Shown here: piece by piece, positions 24,255-36,100 of the stretch
Position numbering within the stretch: position 1 is the first letter of the stretch
Layout: each line of letters begins with the position of its first letter
NCBI GenBank assembly: GCA_030159075.1
Contig: BROG01000108.1
Span: 1,403,501-1,467,500, forward strand
From: Atrina japonica
Lineage: Eukaryota; Mollusca; Bivalvia; Pterioida; Pinnidae
Length of the DNA: 64,000 nt
Direction: 5' to 3'
Position numbers and translations under genes: made by a program
Notes under the pieces: generated by a model
Told to the model about the DNA's origin: nothing
Databases searched by the model: none
Seen by the model: only the letters and a program-made list of their open reading frames with translations

Positions 24255-24495
24255 TGGGCCTCCGTGGCCGAGTGGTTAGAGCATTGCACTTTAAATCACA
24301 AGGCCTCTCACCTCTGGTTCGAATCCCGTAAGGGTCATTTTGAATTATGTGGGAAAGTTTGCCAGTTTTCTTGCGGAAGGTCGGTGGTCTTTACCTGGGT
24401 AACCGGGGTTTCTCCTCCACCAATAAAAACTGGACACCATCATATGACTGAAAGATTGTTGAGTATGGCGCAAAACAAAAAATCAAAATCAACAA
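24255..24495 (+). mobile_element. tRNA-derived SINE, best-preserved copy
   Basis: Head GCCTCCGTGGCCGAGTGGTT with intact A box, B box GGTTCGAATCC, body TTGCGGAAGGTCGGTGGTCT, and tail TTGAGTATGGCGCAAAACAA. Ser/Leu-type tRNA head. Confidence 0.88.
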
Positions 24496-24694
24496 GGGTG
24501 CACCAAAGTTCATTCTGACATATATCTTCAATAGATGGTTGTTTTGTCAATTTTTACATCTTTGTGCCACTATATGGTGGAGGACTGTTAGTTCTTTGAC
24601 TTGACCTTGTTATATAACCATATGGCAACTGATTGTTAATGTGTGGTTGATTTCTTGTCAGTAATTGATTTTGTTTGTATAAACTCTGTCTTAA

Positions 24695-24780
24695 CTCATC
24701 AAACCCCTGAAAAGCAATGGACTCTTCTGTAAATCAATTTAAACCAGTCCAAATGCGTCTTTAGGAGTGAATTATTTAAT
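24695..24780. mobile_element. Small palindromic repeat family E, copy 3
   Basis: ACTCATCAAACCCCTGAAAA ... CAAATGCGTCTTTAGGAGTG. Confidence 0.65.
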
Positions 24781-24964
24781 TGACATTGTTTTAACCAAAA
24801 AAAAAGTATAAGCTTGGCAAATACTCTTATATTATATCAATAACTATTGATTGGTTAACAGGTGTTGGGCAGATGTGTGATGTTGGTGTGAGCATATAGG
24901 TAGAGGAGACGTGTGTGCTTTCCTCTTGAAGGCAAAATGAAAAACTCTTTGATGGAGTCAAATC

Positions 24965-25220
24965 CTTTCAAACTTGTGGATTAGCTTATGTGGTTAGATG
25001 TGATGTAGGGTAGTGATGGTTTCGCCAACACTTTCAGACTAGCGGATTGGCTAATGTGGTTAGATGTGATGTAGGGCAGTGATGGTCTCACCAACACTTT
25101 CAGACTAGCGGATTGGCTAATGTGGTTAGATGTGATGTAGGGCAGTGATGGTCTCGCCAACACTTAAATTTGTGGATTGGCTAATGTGGTTAGATGTGAT
25201 GGTCTTACCAATACACGATG
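24965..25220. repeat. About 66-bp tandem repeat, nearly four copies
   Basis: Units contain GGATTGGCTAATGTGGTTAG and TGTGATGTAGGGCAGTGATG. Intergenic. Confidence 0.9.
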
Positions 25221-25489
25221 CATATTGTGGTTGGTTCTTTACAAACTTGAATGGTTCTTTACAAACTTGAATGTGATGTGTTTCAGAATGATGTAGTATT
25301 GGGGTAAAATCAGTGCAGATGCTATGAGGTGATTTATATGATGGTCTTAACAAAGATATTTACAAGCTTGGATGTGGTGATGTGGATTAAAATGTCATTT
25401 CATTGATGATTTAGGTACATTTTCAGACACTTGATAAAATGTCCTGAAGGTGTTTGTTATTGCTGATGTATCTAAAATCTACAGTAAAA

Positions 25490-25659
25490 CCTGCTTTAGC
25501 AACCACCTGTGTATAAAGACCAGCTAGTAATTAAGTGTTTTTTGCTGCCCACAATATTACCATTTGTGTACATATCAACCTCTTTATAAAGACTATCTTC
25601 CTATAAAGACATTTTTTTTTGTGTCCGTAAGGGGGTCTTTATATACAAGTTTCACTGTA
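25490..25659. mobile_element. TACAG-MITE family A, copy 3
   Basis: From TACAGTAAAACCTGCTTTAG to CAAGTTTCACTGTA; central part partly diverged. Confidence 0.8.
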
Positions 25660-25973
25660 TAGGATTTCTGGAGGTCTAACATTACTTACCTTAGAACATT
25701 TGACTTGTAAATGGAGTGTCCTTGGTTGAATACCTAGGACTTTGTAAAGCATTCAATATAGGAAATCACAGGTCATCCAAATGCGACGATGTCTCTTCTC
25801 ACGGCAGACATGACACCTGTAGGAACTGCATTGGCACAAGTCCACAACATCAGTCAAAATTTGTTGTACTTCACCTATATCTAGGGAAGTCTTCATATAA
25901 TTGAAAAAAAAACCCAGATTGTAACAATCATTAGCTTTAGTTTGTACAGTCAAATGATCTTACTTGAACCGAA

Positions 25974-26156
25974 TACAGTAAAAACTGCTATAGTGGCCAC
26001 CTCTATATAAGGATTACCTGTTTATAAAGGCAAGTTTTTTCAAGTCCATTGACTGCATACTTCCAGTAAATTGAACCTGTTTATAAGGGTCACCTGCACA
26101 TAAAGGTCAATGTTCTCTGGTCCTTTGGGTGGCCCCTATATACAGGTTTCACTGTA
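25974..26156. mobile_element. TACAG-MITE family B, copy 2 (inverted)
   Basis: From TACAGTAAAAACTGCTATAG to ATACAGGTTTCACTGTA; the reverse complement of copy 1 throughout. Confidence 0.8.
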
Positions 26157-26199
26157 TCAAAGTTTTTTGTTAATTGTTTTTTTTTTTTTTATTGGTGTT

Positions 26200-27090
26200 T
26201 TATGCCACACTCAACAATGTTTTGGTTATTTGGTGTTACATACAAAAATTGTGCTTTGCACCACTGTTATTTAGAATATTTTTAGAGTTACTCACCCTTG
26301 TTTATTTTGTTTTCCCGGGCCATTTCTGAGTTACTTCATTACCTAGGCTTCTCTTAAGAATTTGGTACAACTATGCATCTAAATAGGACTGAATGTGATG
26401 CATACAAAAATTGTGCTTGTCACCCTTATTTTTAGAGTTGCACCCCTTTGTTGATTTCATTTGTCTTGGTCATAGCGAAGTTATTTTTTCATATAAGCTC
26501 CCCATATTTGGTGCAAGTATACATCTAAAGAAGCTGAGTGTTCGTATCACACTTATTTTAGAGTTATTCAGTCAGGTTTGTTTATTGATTAATAACGGAC
26601 TTTAGCCAGGTGTCTCGAGTGTTAATTAGTCATTCTCAGCCAGGTTCTTGATTGTTAATTGACTGTCATTCTTATCCAAGTCGTGGATTTTCAGTCCACC
26701 ACCCATTCCTGTGGGAGTCTACACTTTGTTCCCATTCATCTGCATTTTTGCTTTGTCAGGGCCATACTGTCCTTAGTTAGTCAACAAGGCTACCTATATT
26801 TAAGGCAGGCATACATCTTGTGTAGATAAGTGTGTTATATGCAAAACTTTATTTTCTGCCTCTCCTTATTCAGATTTATAAACTTTTGTTGACTTTATTT
26901 GTCCAGGTCATACTTTATATACCTATATTAGATGCCCATATTTTGTGCAAGTATATAGGGAGTGTTGCATACTACAATTTCACCTACCACCCTTCAAACT
27001 TATTCTCCTTTGTTGACTATATTTGTCCAGGCCATATTTTAAGTAATTATTCAAATAGGCTCATCATATTTGGACATCGTAAGTAGATTG
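26200..27090. repeat. Diverged dispersed repeat, about 140 bp phrase
   Basis: Repeated wording TTAGAGTTATTCCCCTTTGT, TTTCATTTGTCTGGGCCATA and CTCCCCATATTTGGTGC with ATACATCTTAAG. Related copies occur near 180-330, 18640-19130 and 24040-24250. Old multicopy element of unknown class. Confidence 0.6.
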
Positions 27091-27560
27091 GAATGCTGTT
27101 GTAGATTATATATCTCTGCGATATGCCCTGGTGAAGAACTAGTCTATGAATAAACCAATTTACATGTGTATGGTCTTGGCTAGGTGACTTCTAGATTGTT
27201 TAACAAGTGTCACCCTTGGCTACATTTCTTAATTTTTTTTAATGAGTTGGTCCAAGTCTGGTGTCTTCATTGTTTAATAATTATGTGTAAGTATTAGCAG
27301 GGTGTCTTCATTATTTTTCAAATGTCTGAGCATTCTTTAATAAGTGTTGGTCTTTGGTGTGTTGATTGTCTAATTAAGTGTAGGTACACGCCAGTTTAAT
27401 AAGAGCAGGTGTCTTGATTGTTAAATAAGGTCAGGTTGAAGCCAGGTGTCTTGATCGAATAATTATTGTCAGTCTTAGCCAGGTGTCTTGATACTTAAAT
27501 AAGTCAGTTTTTGCTAGGTGTCTTGATTGTCTGTGTCCATATAAGCCAGGGGTTTTGATT
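26595..27560. repeat. Degenerate tandem phrases, intergenic
   Basis: Recurring AGCCAGGTGTCTTGATTGTT with TAATAAGTGTCAG at roughly 40-60 bp spacing (26595-26690 and 27180-27560), around diverged copies of a longer dispersed repeat. No gene seen. Confidence 0.7.
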
Positions 27561-27694
27561 GTTTGACAGTTCTTCATTGAAGTCATATGCATATTTTGTT
27601 TTTTTTGCGTTATATCTTATTTATTTCATCACCTAGACTCCCAATATTTAGTATTCCTACACCTACATGTATAGCTGGTGATGGCTCTATTTTA

Positions 27695-28600
27695 GATCAA
27701 AACACTAGGCCAGTCAGGTCAAAAAACTAGTTTAGTCAGGTAAAAAAACTACGTCAGTCAGGTCAAAACACTTGGTTAGTCAGGTCAAAACACTTTCATC
27801 TGTAAGATAAAAACACAAGTTCAGTCTGGTTAAAACTTTTATTCAATCAGGTCAAACACTAGTCAGGTCAAAACACTAGTTCAGTCAGGTCAAAACACGT
27901 TCAATCTGGTCAAAACTCATTCACTCAGGTCAAACACTAGATTTTTGCAGGTCTAAACACTTAAGACAGTCAGGTCATAATACTAATTAATCAGGTCAAA
28001 ACACTAATTCAGTCAGGTCAAAAATACAAATTCAGTCAAACAGAAACACAGTTTCAGTCGGGTCAAAATAATTCAGTCAGGTCAAATCACTAATTTAGTT
28101 GCGTCAAAATACTAATTCAGTCAGGTCAAAATACTAATTCAGTCAGGTCAAAATACTAATTCAGTCAAATAGAAACATTGTTTCAGTCAGGTCAAAACAA
28201 TGATCCAGTCAGATGAAAACATTAGTTCAGTAGGGTCAAAATACTGATTTGGTCAGGTCCGAACACTAGTTCAGTCAGGTCCGAACACTAGTTCAGTCAG
28301 GTCAAGCACTAGTTCAGTCTGGTCAAAATACTAATTCAGTCAGATGAAAATACTAGCTCTGTAAACCTTATCAGGTCAAAATACTAATTCAGTCTGGTCA
28401 AAACAGTAGTTTATTAAAATAATAACAATTCAGTCCGATCAAAATAGTAGTCTAGTCGGGACAAAACAATAATTCAGTATGGTCCAAACACTAAAACAGT
28501 CTGGTCAAAACAGTAGTTTAGTAAAATAATAACAATTTCAGATCAAAATACTAGTTCAGTCAGGTCAAAAGACTAGTTCGATTATTTCAAAGCACTAGAT
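27695..28600. repeat. 21-22 bp minisatellite, intergenic
   Basis: About forty degenerate units of TCAGTCAGGTCAAAACACTA plus GT. Most units retain AGGTCA. Confidence 0.93.
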
Positions 28601-29088
28601 ATATATATATATGTCTTTAATGTTGCATTTACCGGTATGTGTTGAATAGTTTAAAATTCTAGCTTTAGATCTCAATGGTATGATGGCAATTTAGTGATTT
28701 TTACAGAATATCGGCACTAAGAAAGCATTACTGGTGTGACAGAAATGTTGGTGGTTCAATTCCACTGAATGCTACACTGCTGTTTTATTCTGTATGAATG
28801 TATCCAATGTGTAGATAACAATAGGGCAACATCAAAGTACACATGTACTAAATGATGACAAAAGGAAACCCAGAAAACATTGTGTTTTGTTTAAGTGCTT
28901 TTTCACAATTTGTTACCTATCAAGGTCAATAATTTCTTTTCATGTAAATGTGTGTTGAAATGGTCACTTGATGAGTAGGCATTGTCTGTCTTGCTGTAGA
29001 GTAAGCACTCTCAAGATGGACTACTTTAGGTTGTCTATTGGTAGAGTATTCAACTTGCAAGCTGAAGGTCGATGGTTCAATTCCCTTG

Positions 29089-29561
29089 TACAGTAAAACT
29101 CGCTTATAACGAATTTTAAGGGACTTTATTTTTCAATTCTTTATAAAGACAGTTTGCTATACAGTTTTAGCGAAAGGTTACGATGCAATTTGTTAAGAAA
29201 AAAATCAATCTAAACTCAGGCTAAACAGGAACCTTCCGAGGAAGTAAAAAGAAAATGGAAAAGATTTTGTCATTGTTTATTTACACAACTTATTTAATCA
29301 GAGAATAAGCCTACTTATGCTTGGCAAAAATGTCAAGAATTGACTTTTGTTTTAATGATGATCATTTTGTTACAATACTAAAACATACGTTGATTTGGGC
29401 ATCAAGAAACATAGAAATTGCTTTGTTATAGGCAGGAATTGGTTCTATAAAATTGTTTTCCAACTAAGAGTATATAGAGGTGCAGTCGGGGATTGTTTAT
29501 TGATTTCGTTATGTGCATGAATTCGTACAAACCGAGTTCGTCATATTCAAGTTTTACTGTA
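29089..29561. mobile_element. TIR element, about 470 bp
   Basis: Bounded by TACAGTAAAACTCGCTTATA and AAGTTTTACTGTA. Inner arms CGAATTTTA and GAATTCGT are also partly inverted. No transposase ORF. Confidence 0.65.
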
Positions 29562-30599
29562 TATGGTTGTACCTTACTTTTCAAGGTCTTGGTGTAGAAG
29601 TGAAAACCAAGGTCATTGACTTAAAAAAAGTTAGATTTTTTAGAAATAATTTTATTTTTCTCACATTTGCCGATTTGGCAATAAAAGTTCCAGGGAAAAT
29701 TATCTTCTCAAAAACCCCAAGATTGTCCACTTTTTTCCTCAAATGTCGGTGAAGTCATTTCCAACTTCCGAGGAGTAGTTGGTGTCTTTTTTGCAAGCTA
29801 GGTGTCAGGTAGGCTGTAATTCTACCCAAATATAAGCCAACTTAAAACTATTTTATATGTATCGTGTATATTCGGCACCAAGTTTTTTTTTCAACACCTG
29901 TAAGCAAGTTAATTTATTTGTACAAGTGCCAAAGTTATTTGTACAAGTACCGACGTCCCATGTCACAGTAGGTGTCGGCAAGTTAAAGAACCCTCACTGC
30001 TCAATGGTCATAAGTGCCAAGCATGGCCAAAAATTTGAAGCCCTTCACCAGCATTTGGGGACGTCTCCATAGGAGTGAAAGATTCTTGAGTTGAACGTTA
30101 AAAAACAATAAAACAAAAGCAATTTGTACAAGTGCCGAAATTACTAGGGGCTGATATTACTTGATGCTGAATTAACTTTCAGAATTCCCATTCCCCATCC
30201 ATTTTTCACTTCTTTGTCAACATCTCTGAGCTAAATCAGGATTTGTCAATATTGAAAAAAATATTAAAAAAAAACAAAAAACAAAAAGAATTTCAAGTTG
30301 AAAGTCAGGAAACAGCCATGAAAAAATGAAAATTTCGAATTTAAATCAGAAAAAAAAATCATGTCCGATACAAGTGAAAAATGCTTGGCCAGATGTAAAA
30401 CAACAATAACATAAACACGACCATTTTTCCAGACTGTATCTCGGAGTACTTCTGTATCCAGTAACACCATCACCATAGTGTGATTCCCATGAGGACAAAT
30501 CTATAATATAATATCTAAATTAATAACATTAAATAAGCAAACAGACTAGGACATTTGGTAAAATTTATTGCTATATAAATAGGATTCGATTATTTTTTA

Positions 30600-30840
30600 T
30601 TTTGCCTTGATCATTTGAGTAAATATTTTACATAAAATCTTTAACCAGCACTCGTATCACTTGTTCATTTGAGTAATTCATTTATTTACATAAAATCTTT
30701 ACACAGCACTCGTATCACTTTTCATTTGATTTGCACATTTATTTACAAAAATTCTTTTCACAGCACTCATATCACTATTTCATTTCAGTTGCATATTAAT
30801 CTACATAAAAATCAATTACACAGCACTCTCATGAATTAAA
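30600..30840. repeat. About 58-bp tandem repeat, four copies
   Basis: Units contain TTTACATAAAATCTTT and CAGCACTCGTATCACTT, diverging towards the right end. Confidence 0.85.
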
Positions 30841-31284
30841 GATAAAACAGATGTCTGACAAGGTACGACAAAGTCAAACTTGACAAATAATAACAAAGTA
30901 TTCTTTAACAAGATAAATAAAATAGAATTCTGAATTTCATAATGCCTGCTTTTTCCTTAATATGCAAAGTGACACTAAATTATGTATCTAAAGCAGCTTT
31001 ATTTTCTTCGTAGTAGACAGAAATCATACGCTGTCTGGTGTCTTAGACCAGACAGACTTGACATTGCAATGTGAGGTGGATTGTAGTTCATAATAACATT
31101 TAGAGTACATGTATATAGTGTCAATGATGCTATAGTAAGCATATAGTTCGCCCATCATTTGCCAATATTAAAAGTGTCAAGTCACATTTTAAAATTGTGA
31201 ATCGTCCATGACACAATGAATATTTACATGAACCCTGAATGTGCTAAGCTGGCAATCAGCAACAATTGTGAGTCTTTTCAAGCC

Positions 31285-31885
31285 ACAAATACCACGGTAT
31301 TAGCCTCATCTACCAGACCTAACCATAGCATAGCCAGCATTGGATATTACAGCATGCCATATTTACTGAACAAATACCATGGTAGGCAATAAGCCAGCAT
31401 TGGATATTGTAGCATGCCGAATTAACTGCACAAATGCCTTGGCAGGCTATAAGACTCATCTACTAGATCTAACCATGGCATAGCCAGCACTTTATTCTTG
31501 TGACTTGAATGACAATAGTTACTTTATCAGCCCAATTTGGCCCATTGCGGCATAAAATTCCCAATTGGAATGGTACAGGACCCTGTCCCAAATAGAGTCA
31601 ATTAACCCCTGTAAGCCTCATCTACCAAATCATGGAATAGCCAGCACTGAATATCATAGCAAGCCAAATTTACTGCATAAATACCATGGTATAAGTCTAA
31701 TCTACCAGGCCAAATCATGGAATATCCAGCACTGAATATCATAGCAAGCCAAATTTACTGCATAAATACCATGGTATAAGTCTAATCTACCAGGCCAAAT
31801 CATGGGATAGCCAGCACTGAATATCATAGCAAGCCAAATTTACTGCATAAATACCATGGTATAAGTCTAATCTACCAAGCCTGTA
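31285..31885. repeat. About 89-bp tandem repeat downstream of WDR24
   Basis: Units contain CCAGCACTGAATATCATAGC, TTTACTGCATAAATACCATG and TCTAATCTACC. The last three units are almost identical; the left ones are diverged. Confidence 0.9.
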
Positions 31886-32769
31886 TGCCAAATTAACGGC
31901 ATATCTCAAATATGTGAGCCTTAATTTAATGCTTTATTTACTTAACGAGGATTCCCTACAGCCCAAGGGCTATTGATGGGTCTCCTCATTGATTTCATAT
32001 ATATATTAGCAGAACTTTCTCTAAGGGAAGTTAAACTTACAGCTTCTTATCATCATGATTGATTGTAACCAAAATAATTCAGTTGTTATATTTCGTTGAT
32101 CACTAACATTAACGCCTGAATGCATACACAATCAGAATACGTAAACCGGAAGAAAAGTTTAACCTACTGTGTCAGATTGTGACGTCATAGTAATTTACGT
32201 CAGAATTTTGTGACGTTGCATCAAGACTACTCCACAACACTCGGGAATTTTTTAAAATTACTGGTAAATGAAAGTTCTGATTTATCATAACACATTGGTA
32301 AAATACAACTGTATACCTATCATTCATTTGCAGTTTACGTTCAATATATTTGTTTTTTTTTAACATTTGTTTATGCTCGATAGCTAGAGATCAAGGTATT
32401 TGTTACAAGTGGGTGGTTGCTGGAAATCACAACTGCGTACACTCTTGGGGTTCTTGCCTGCGATTGGTCCAATACAATTTGTATTGGGGGTGATGAGTTT
32501 TATCAACACTTTGGCTTCAAGCCCACTGTAAGACCCTGGACGTAAGAGGGTGCTGTAATTATTCGACTTAGATTCATTGTAACAACTACATGTATCATGA
32601 ATACCAACATTTACAAATATGCTTCAAAATCACCATAGACCCAAAATTTTCCAGTTGATGCCCTCCCATACAAAACAAAAGTTGAACTGTATCTGTACAG
32701 AATTATGAAGAGCTACAGACATCTATTCCGCTTTTTCCCTCCACTCATTTGAGTGAACAAAAATTGCAC

Positions 32770-33025
32770 ATGACCTTAAATGTTTATTTTTTTTGGCACA
32801 GCCAATAATGGGATATAAAATCGTTACTCAAACCACATGTCCCAGTCAACACTACAATGTTGTACATATCTTAACATAACATCTCTGACACCAAGTAGTA
32901 AACATTTAACACCATCGACTCCTGACACAGCAACTGTATCTTCCCACACATGTATTACTTCCTGCGAGCTACACTGAGTACTTCTGTACTGAGTTGTCTC
33001 CCCTTGTCAATCACAGCCCCCTTCT
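32770..33025 (-). other. WDR24: WDR24 3' UTR and poly(A) signal
   Basis: TTTATT at 32783-32788 reads AATAAA on the minus strand, about 240 nt after the stop. No other coding potential seen. The exact end is inferred. Confidence 0.45.
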
Positions 33026-33161
33026 TCAAGTAAACTCACACAAATGACCACATCCGGCTGGACACTGTAAATTTTCCTTAAACCAGTCTTTAACATGGTG
33101 TATGTGACCTCCATGTGAGCAACCTTGACACCATATAAACATGCCTTTAACTGGCTGATGA
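33026..33161 (-). CDS. WDR24: WDR24 exon 18 (last, RING-type C-terminus)
   Basis: Encodes HQPVKGMFIWCQGCSHGGHI, HHVKDWFKENLQCPAGCGHL and CEFT followed by TGA. Acceptor TTTTCTCTCAG. Near-identical in pattern to the human C-terminus ending HLCEYS. Confidence 0.95.
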
Positions 33162-36100
33162 CTGAGAGAAAAAAAAATACTGTGAAGATGTAAACATATA
33201 ATGACATAATAATTGTAATGCATTGTCTGTTTTGCGTTATTTGATTGGTCAGTTGTAAACATACACTGACATGATAATTGTAATGCATTGTTTGTTTTGC
33301 GTTATTTGATTGGTCAGTTGTAACCATATAATGACATGATAATTGTAATGCATTGTTTGTTTTGCGTTATTTTATTGGTCAGTTGTAAGCATATAATGAC
33401 ATGATAATTGTAATGCATTGTTTGTTTAGCGTTATTTCATTGGTCAGTTGTAAGCATATAATGACATGATAATTGTAATGCATTGTTTGTTTTGCGTTAT
33501 TTCATTGGTCGGTGATGATGATAATTTGCAGAGGATTTACGTTTTTTATACCACGTCTCACACATAGTTTTGTTGATCCACTTTGATGCACTTGTTGAAC
33601 TTTACAGTTTACATATTTTGTTATTCAATGTATATCAAAACATTTTTTCAGCGTCTAGAGTTCCTGGTCTCAAATACAAAACAAAATATACTTGGTTTCA
33701 CAAATTTTGTCAATAAATCCGTATTGAAATGATCAAATCCACATATGATAATAAATCAGTATCTGTGCATCGTTATAGATACAATTGGTCATAGATAATT
33801 GTAGGAGCCAGCATAAGTCAACATTTTAGGTTGTTTCTGTCATTTAAATGTTAATTTAAAATGTGCCGACGCCTTGCGATGAAACTTCATTTCTGACAGT
33901 GGAATCACCGATACCCTGTCAGTTTTTGTAAAGCAGTCACAGGGTAACCCCTAAATCCCTAAATTTAGATTTCATCTCTCTATTAATAAACAGGCAATAC
34001 AAGATGGCTAACAAACAAACAAATAACATGGTAAATCTAAAAGCTATATTTCATCTCTCTATCAATAAAGAAGCAACAAGATGGCTAACAAAGGAAGAAA
34101 ACAAATATTTAAAGGAGACATTTTCTATTTTACAACAGTTAACAACAATTAACAAACAAGTTAGATCACTTTTATCAATGTCTTATGTTAGCACCTGTAG
34201 ATGTCAGTGTAATTAATTACAAAAAGAAGAAACTTTGATTTGATTTTGATTTTGAATGGCGTTTTACGCCACAATCAACATTATTTCAGTTATATGGTGG
34301 CAGCCTAGTATTTAATGGTGGAGGAGAGAATCCGGTTACCGGGGAACAGACAACCGGCCATCCACAACTGGCACAACTAACTTACTAAAAGGGAAATTAA
34401 AGTAACTATAGACACTTGTACTGGTGATATTTTGTAATATGATTTTCCAAGAGTTTTTTTTTTCACAACAAATTTATTGATAAATCTAAGTATAGGGCCT
34501 ACTCTCTTTCTTCCTTCTACATGCTCTAATATATCTAACATTTGTTTATATTTAATTAGAATGATGAAAAAAAATCATATTTAGCTATTATAAAAACCAC
34601 ACCATGAAAGTAAAAAGTAATCTTTTGAAGGTAGGCTAAGTACTGTTTCACATGTTCTTCATGTAAGTTTACCTTTATGTACTGGTACCCATGACCATTT
34701 GGAATTTAGGCTTTAATGGAGTTTTACCCCCCCCCCCCACATTTTTATTTGTTGGTTATACTGTGGCAGCCAATATTTAATGGCAGAGAAGAGAACCTGG
34801 TTAGAATGTACTCTGGAAAAGACCATCAGTCTTAAGCAATTAAACTGGCAACCTATCTCACAAAATCAGATTAGGTTGATTAGGCCTCAAACACGTACTG
34901 ACTAGAGGTAAGAGACTTCATGTTTTATAAGTCAATGCTCTATCCACTCTTCCACAGAGGCCCCAGTATGACTCTAATGGTACTTACCATATAACACAGG
35001 TGTTGATGACAGTTTTACACCTGTCACATAGCCATCCCACGCGCTGAAGTGGTCGATTACACTGGTAACAGTTGATATGGATAAGTGTTGATTGGTGGTT
35101 CATTTCACCGATTTGTGGCAGATGGCTCAGTTTGATTATCTCATTTGATATCGTCCACAGACAAAACCTGGCCAGCAGATCTGCAGTTAGCAACATAAGT
35201 CACCTTTAGTATCAATTCTTAATATTTTACCAGTTATCATCAACACAATTTTCAGCAGTTTACTAGTTGTCATCAATACAATTTTCAATAGATACTTAAA
35301 AGTTATCATCTACACAATTCTCAATAGTTAACTAGTTATCATCTACACAATTCTCAGTAGCTGACTAGTTTTCAACACAATTCTCAGTAGATGACTAGTT
35401 TTCAACATAAATCTCAGTAGAATACTAGTTATCATCTATATAATTCTCAGTAGTTGACTAGTTATCATCTACACAATTCTCAGTAGTTGACTAGTTATCA
35501 ACACAAGTCTCAGTAGCTTACTTGTCATCAACTATACAATCCTCGGTAGCTGACTAGTTATCGACACAATTCTCAGTAGTTGACTAGTTATCATCTACAC
35601 AATTCTCAGTAGCTTACTAGTTATCATCTACACAATTCTCAGTAGCTTACTTGTTATCATCTACACAATTCTCAGTAGTTGACTAGTTATCAACACAAGT
35701 CTCAGTAGCTTACTTGTCATCATCTATACAATCCTCGGTAGCTGACTAGTTATCGACACAATTCTCAGTAGTTGACTAATTATCATCTACACAATTCTCA
35801 GTAGCTTACTAGTTATCATCTACACAATTTTCAGTAGCTTACTAGTTATCATCTATACAATTCTCAGTAGTTGACTAGTTATCAACACACACAAGTAGTT
35901 TTCTCAGTAGAATACTACTTGTATACATCAACACAATACAATTTAGTATTGACAGTTATTCTATAGTTGTCATCAATACAATTTTCAATAGATACTTAAA
36001 AGTTATCATCTACACAATTCTCATTAGTTAACTAGTTATCATCTATAATCCTCGGTAGCTGACTAGTTATCGACACAATTCTCAGTAGTTGACTGGTTAT

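Larger units (their letters stand above)
28605..32770. other. Intergenic, repeats only
   Basis: Holds the 29089-29561 TIR element, SINE relics near 29990-30110, two tandem repeats and a 9-bp-stem hairpin CTGTCTGGT/ACCAGACAG at 31031-31055. No coding potential seen. Confidence 0.55.

Noticed and set aside
24255..24330. Possible tRNA gene with A and B boxes
   Set aside because: Repeated many times with the same downstream body and tail, and the cloverleaf is not intact, so these are SINE heads. The same applies to the copies at 797, 39792, 53360, 57219 and 58364.
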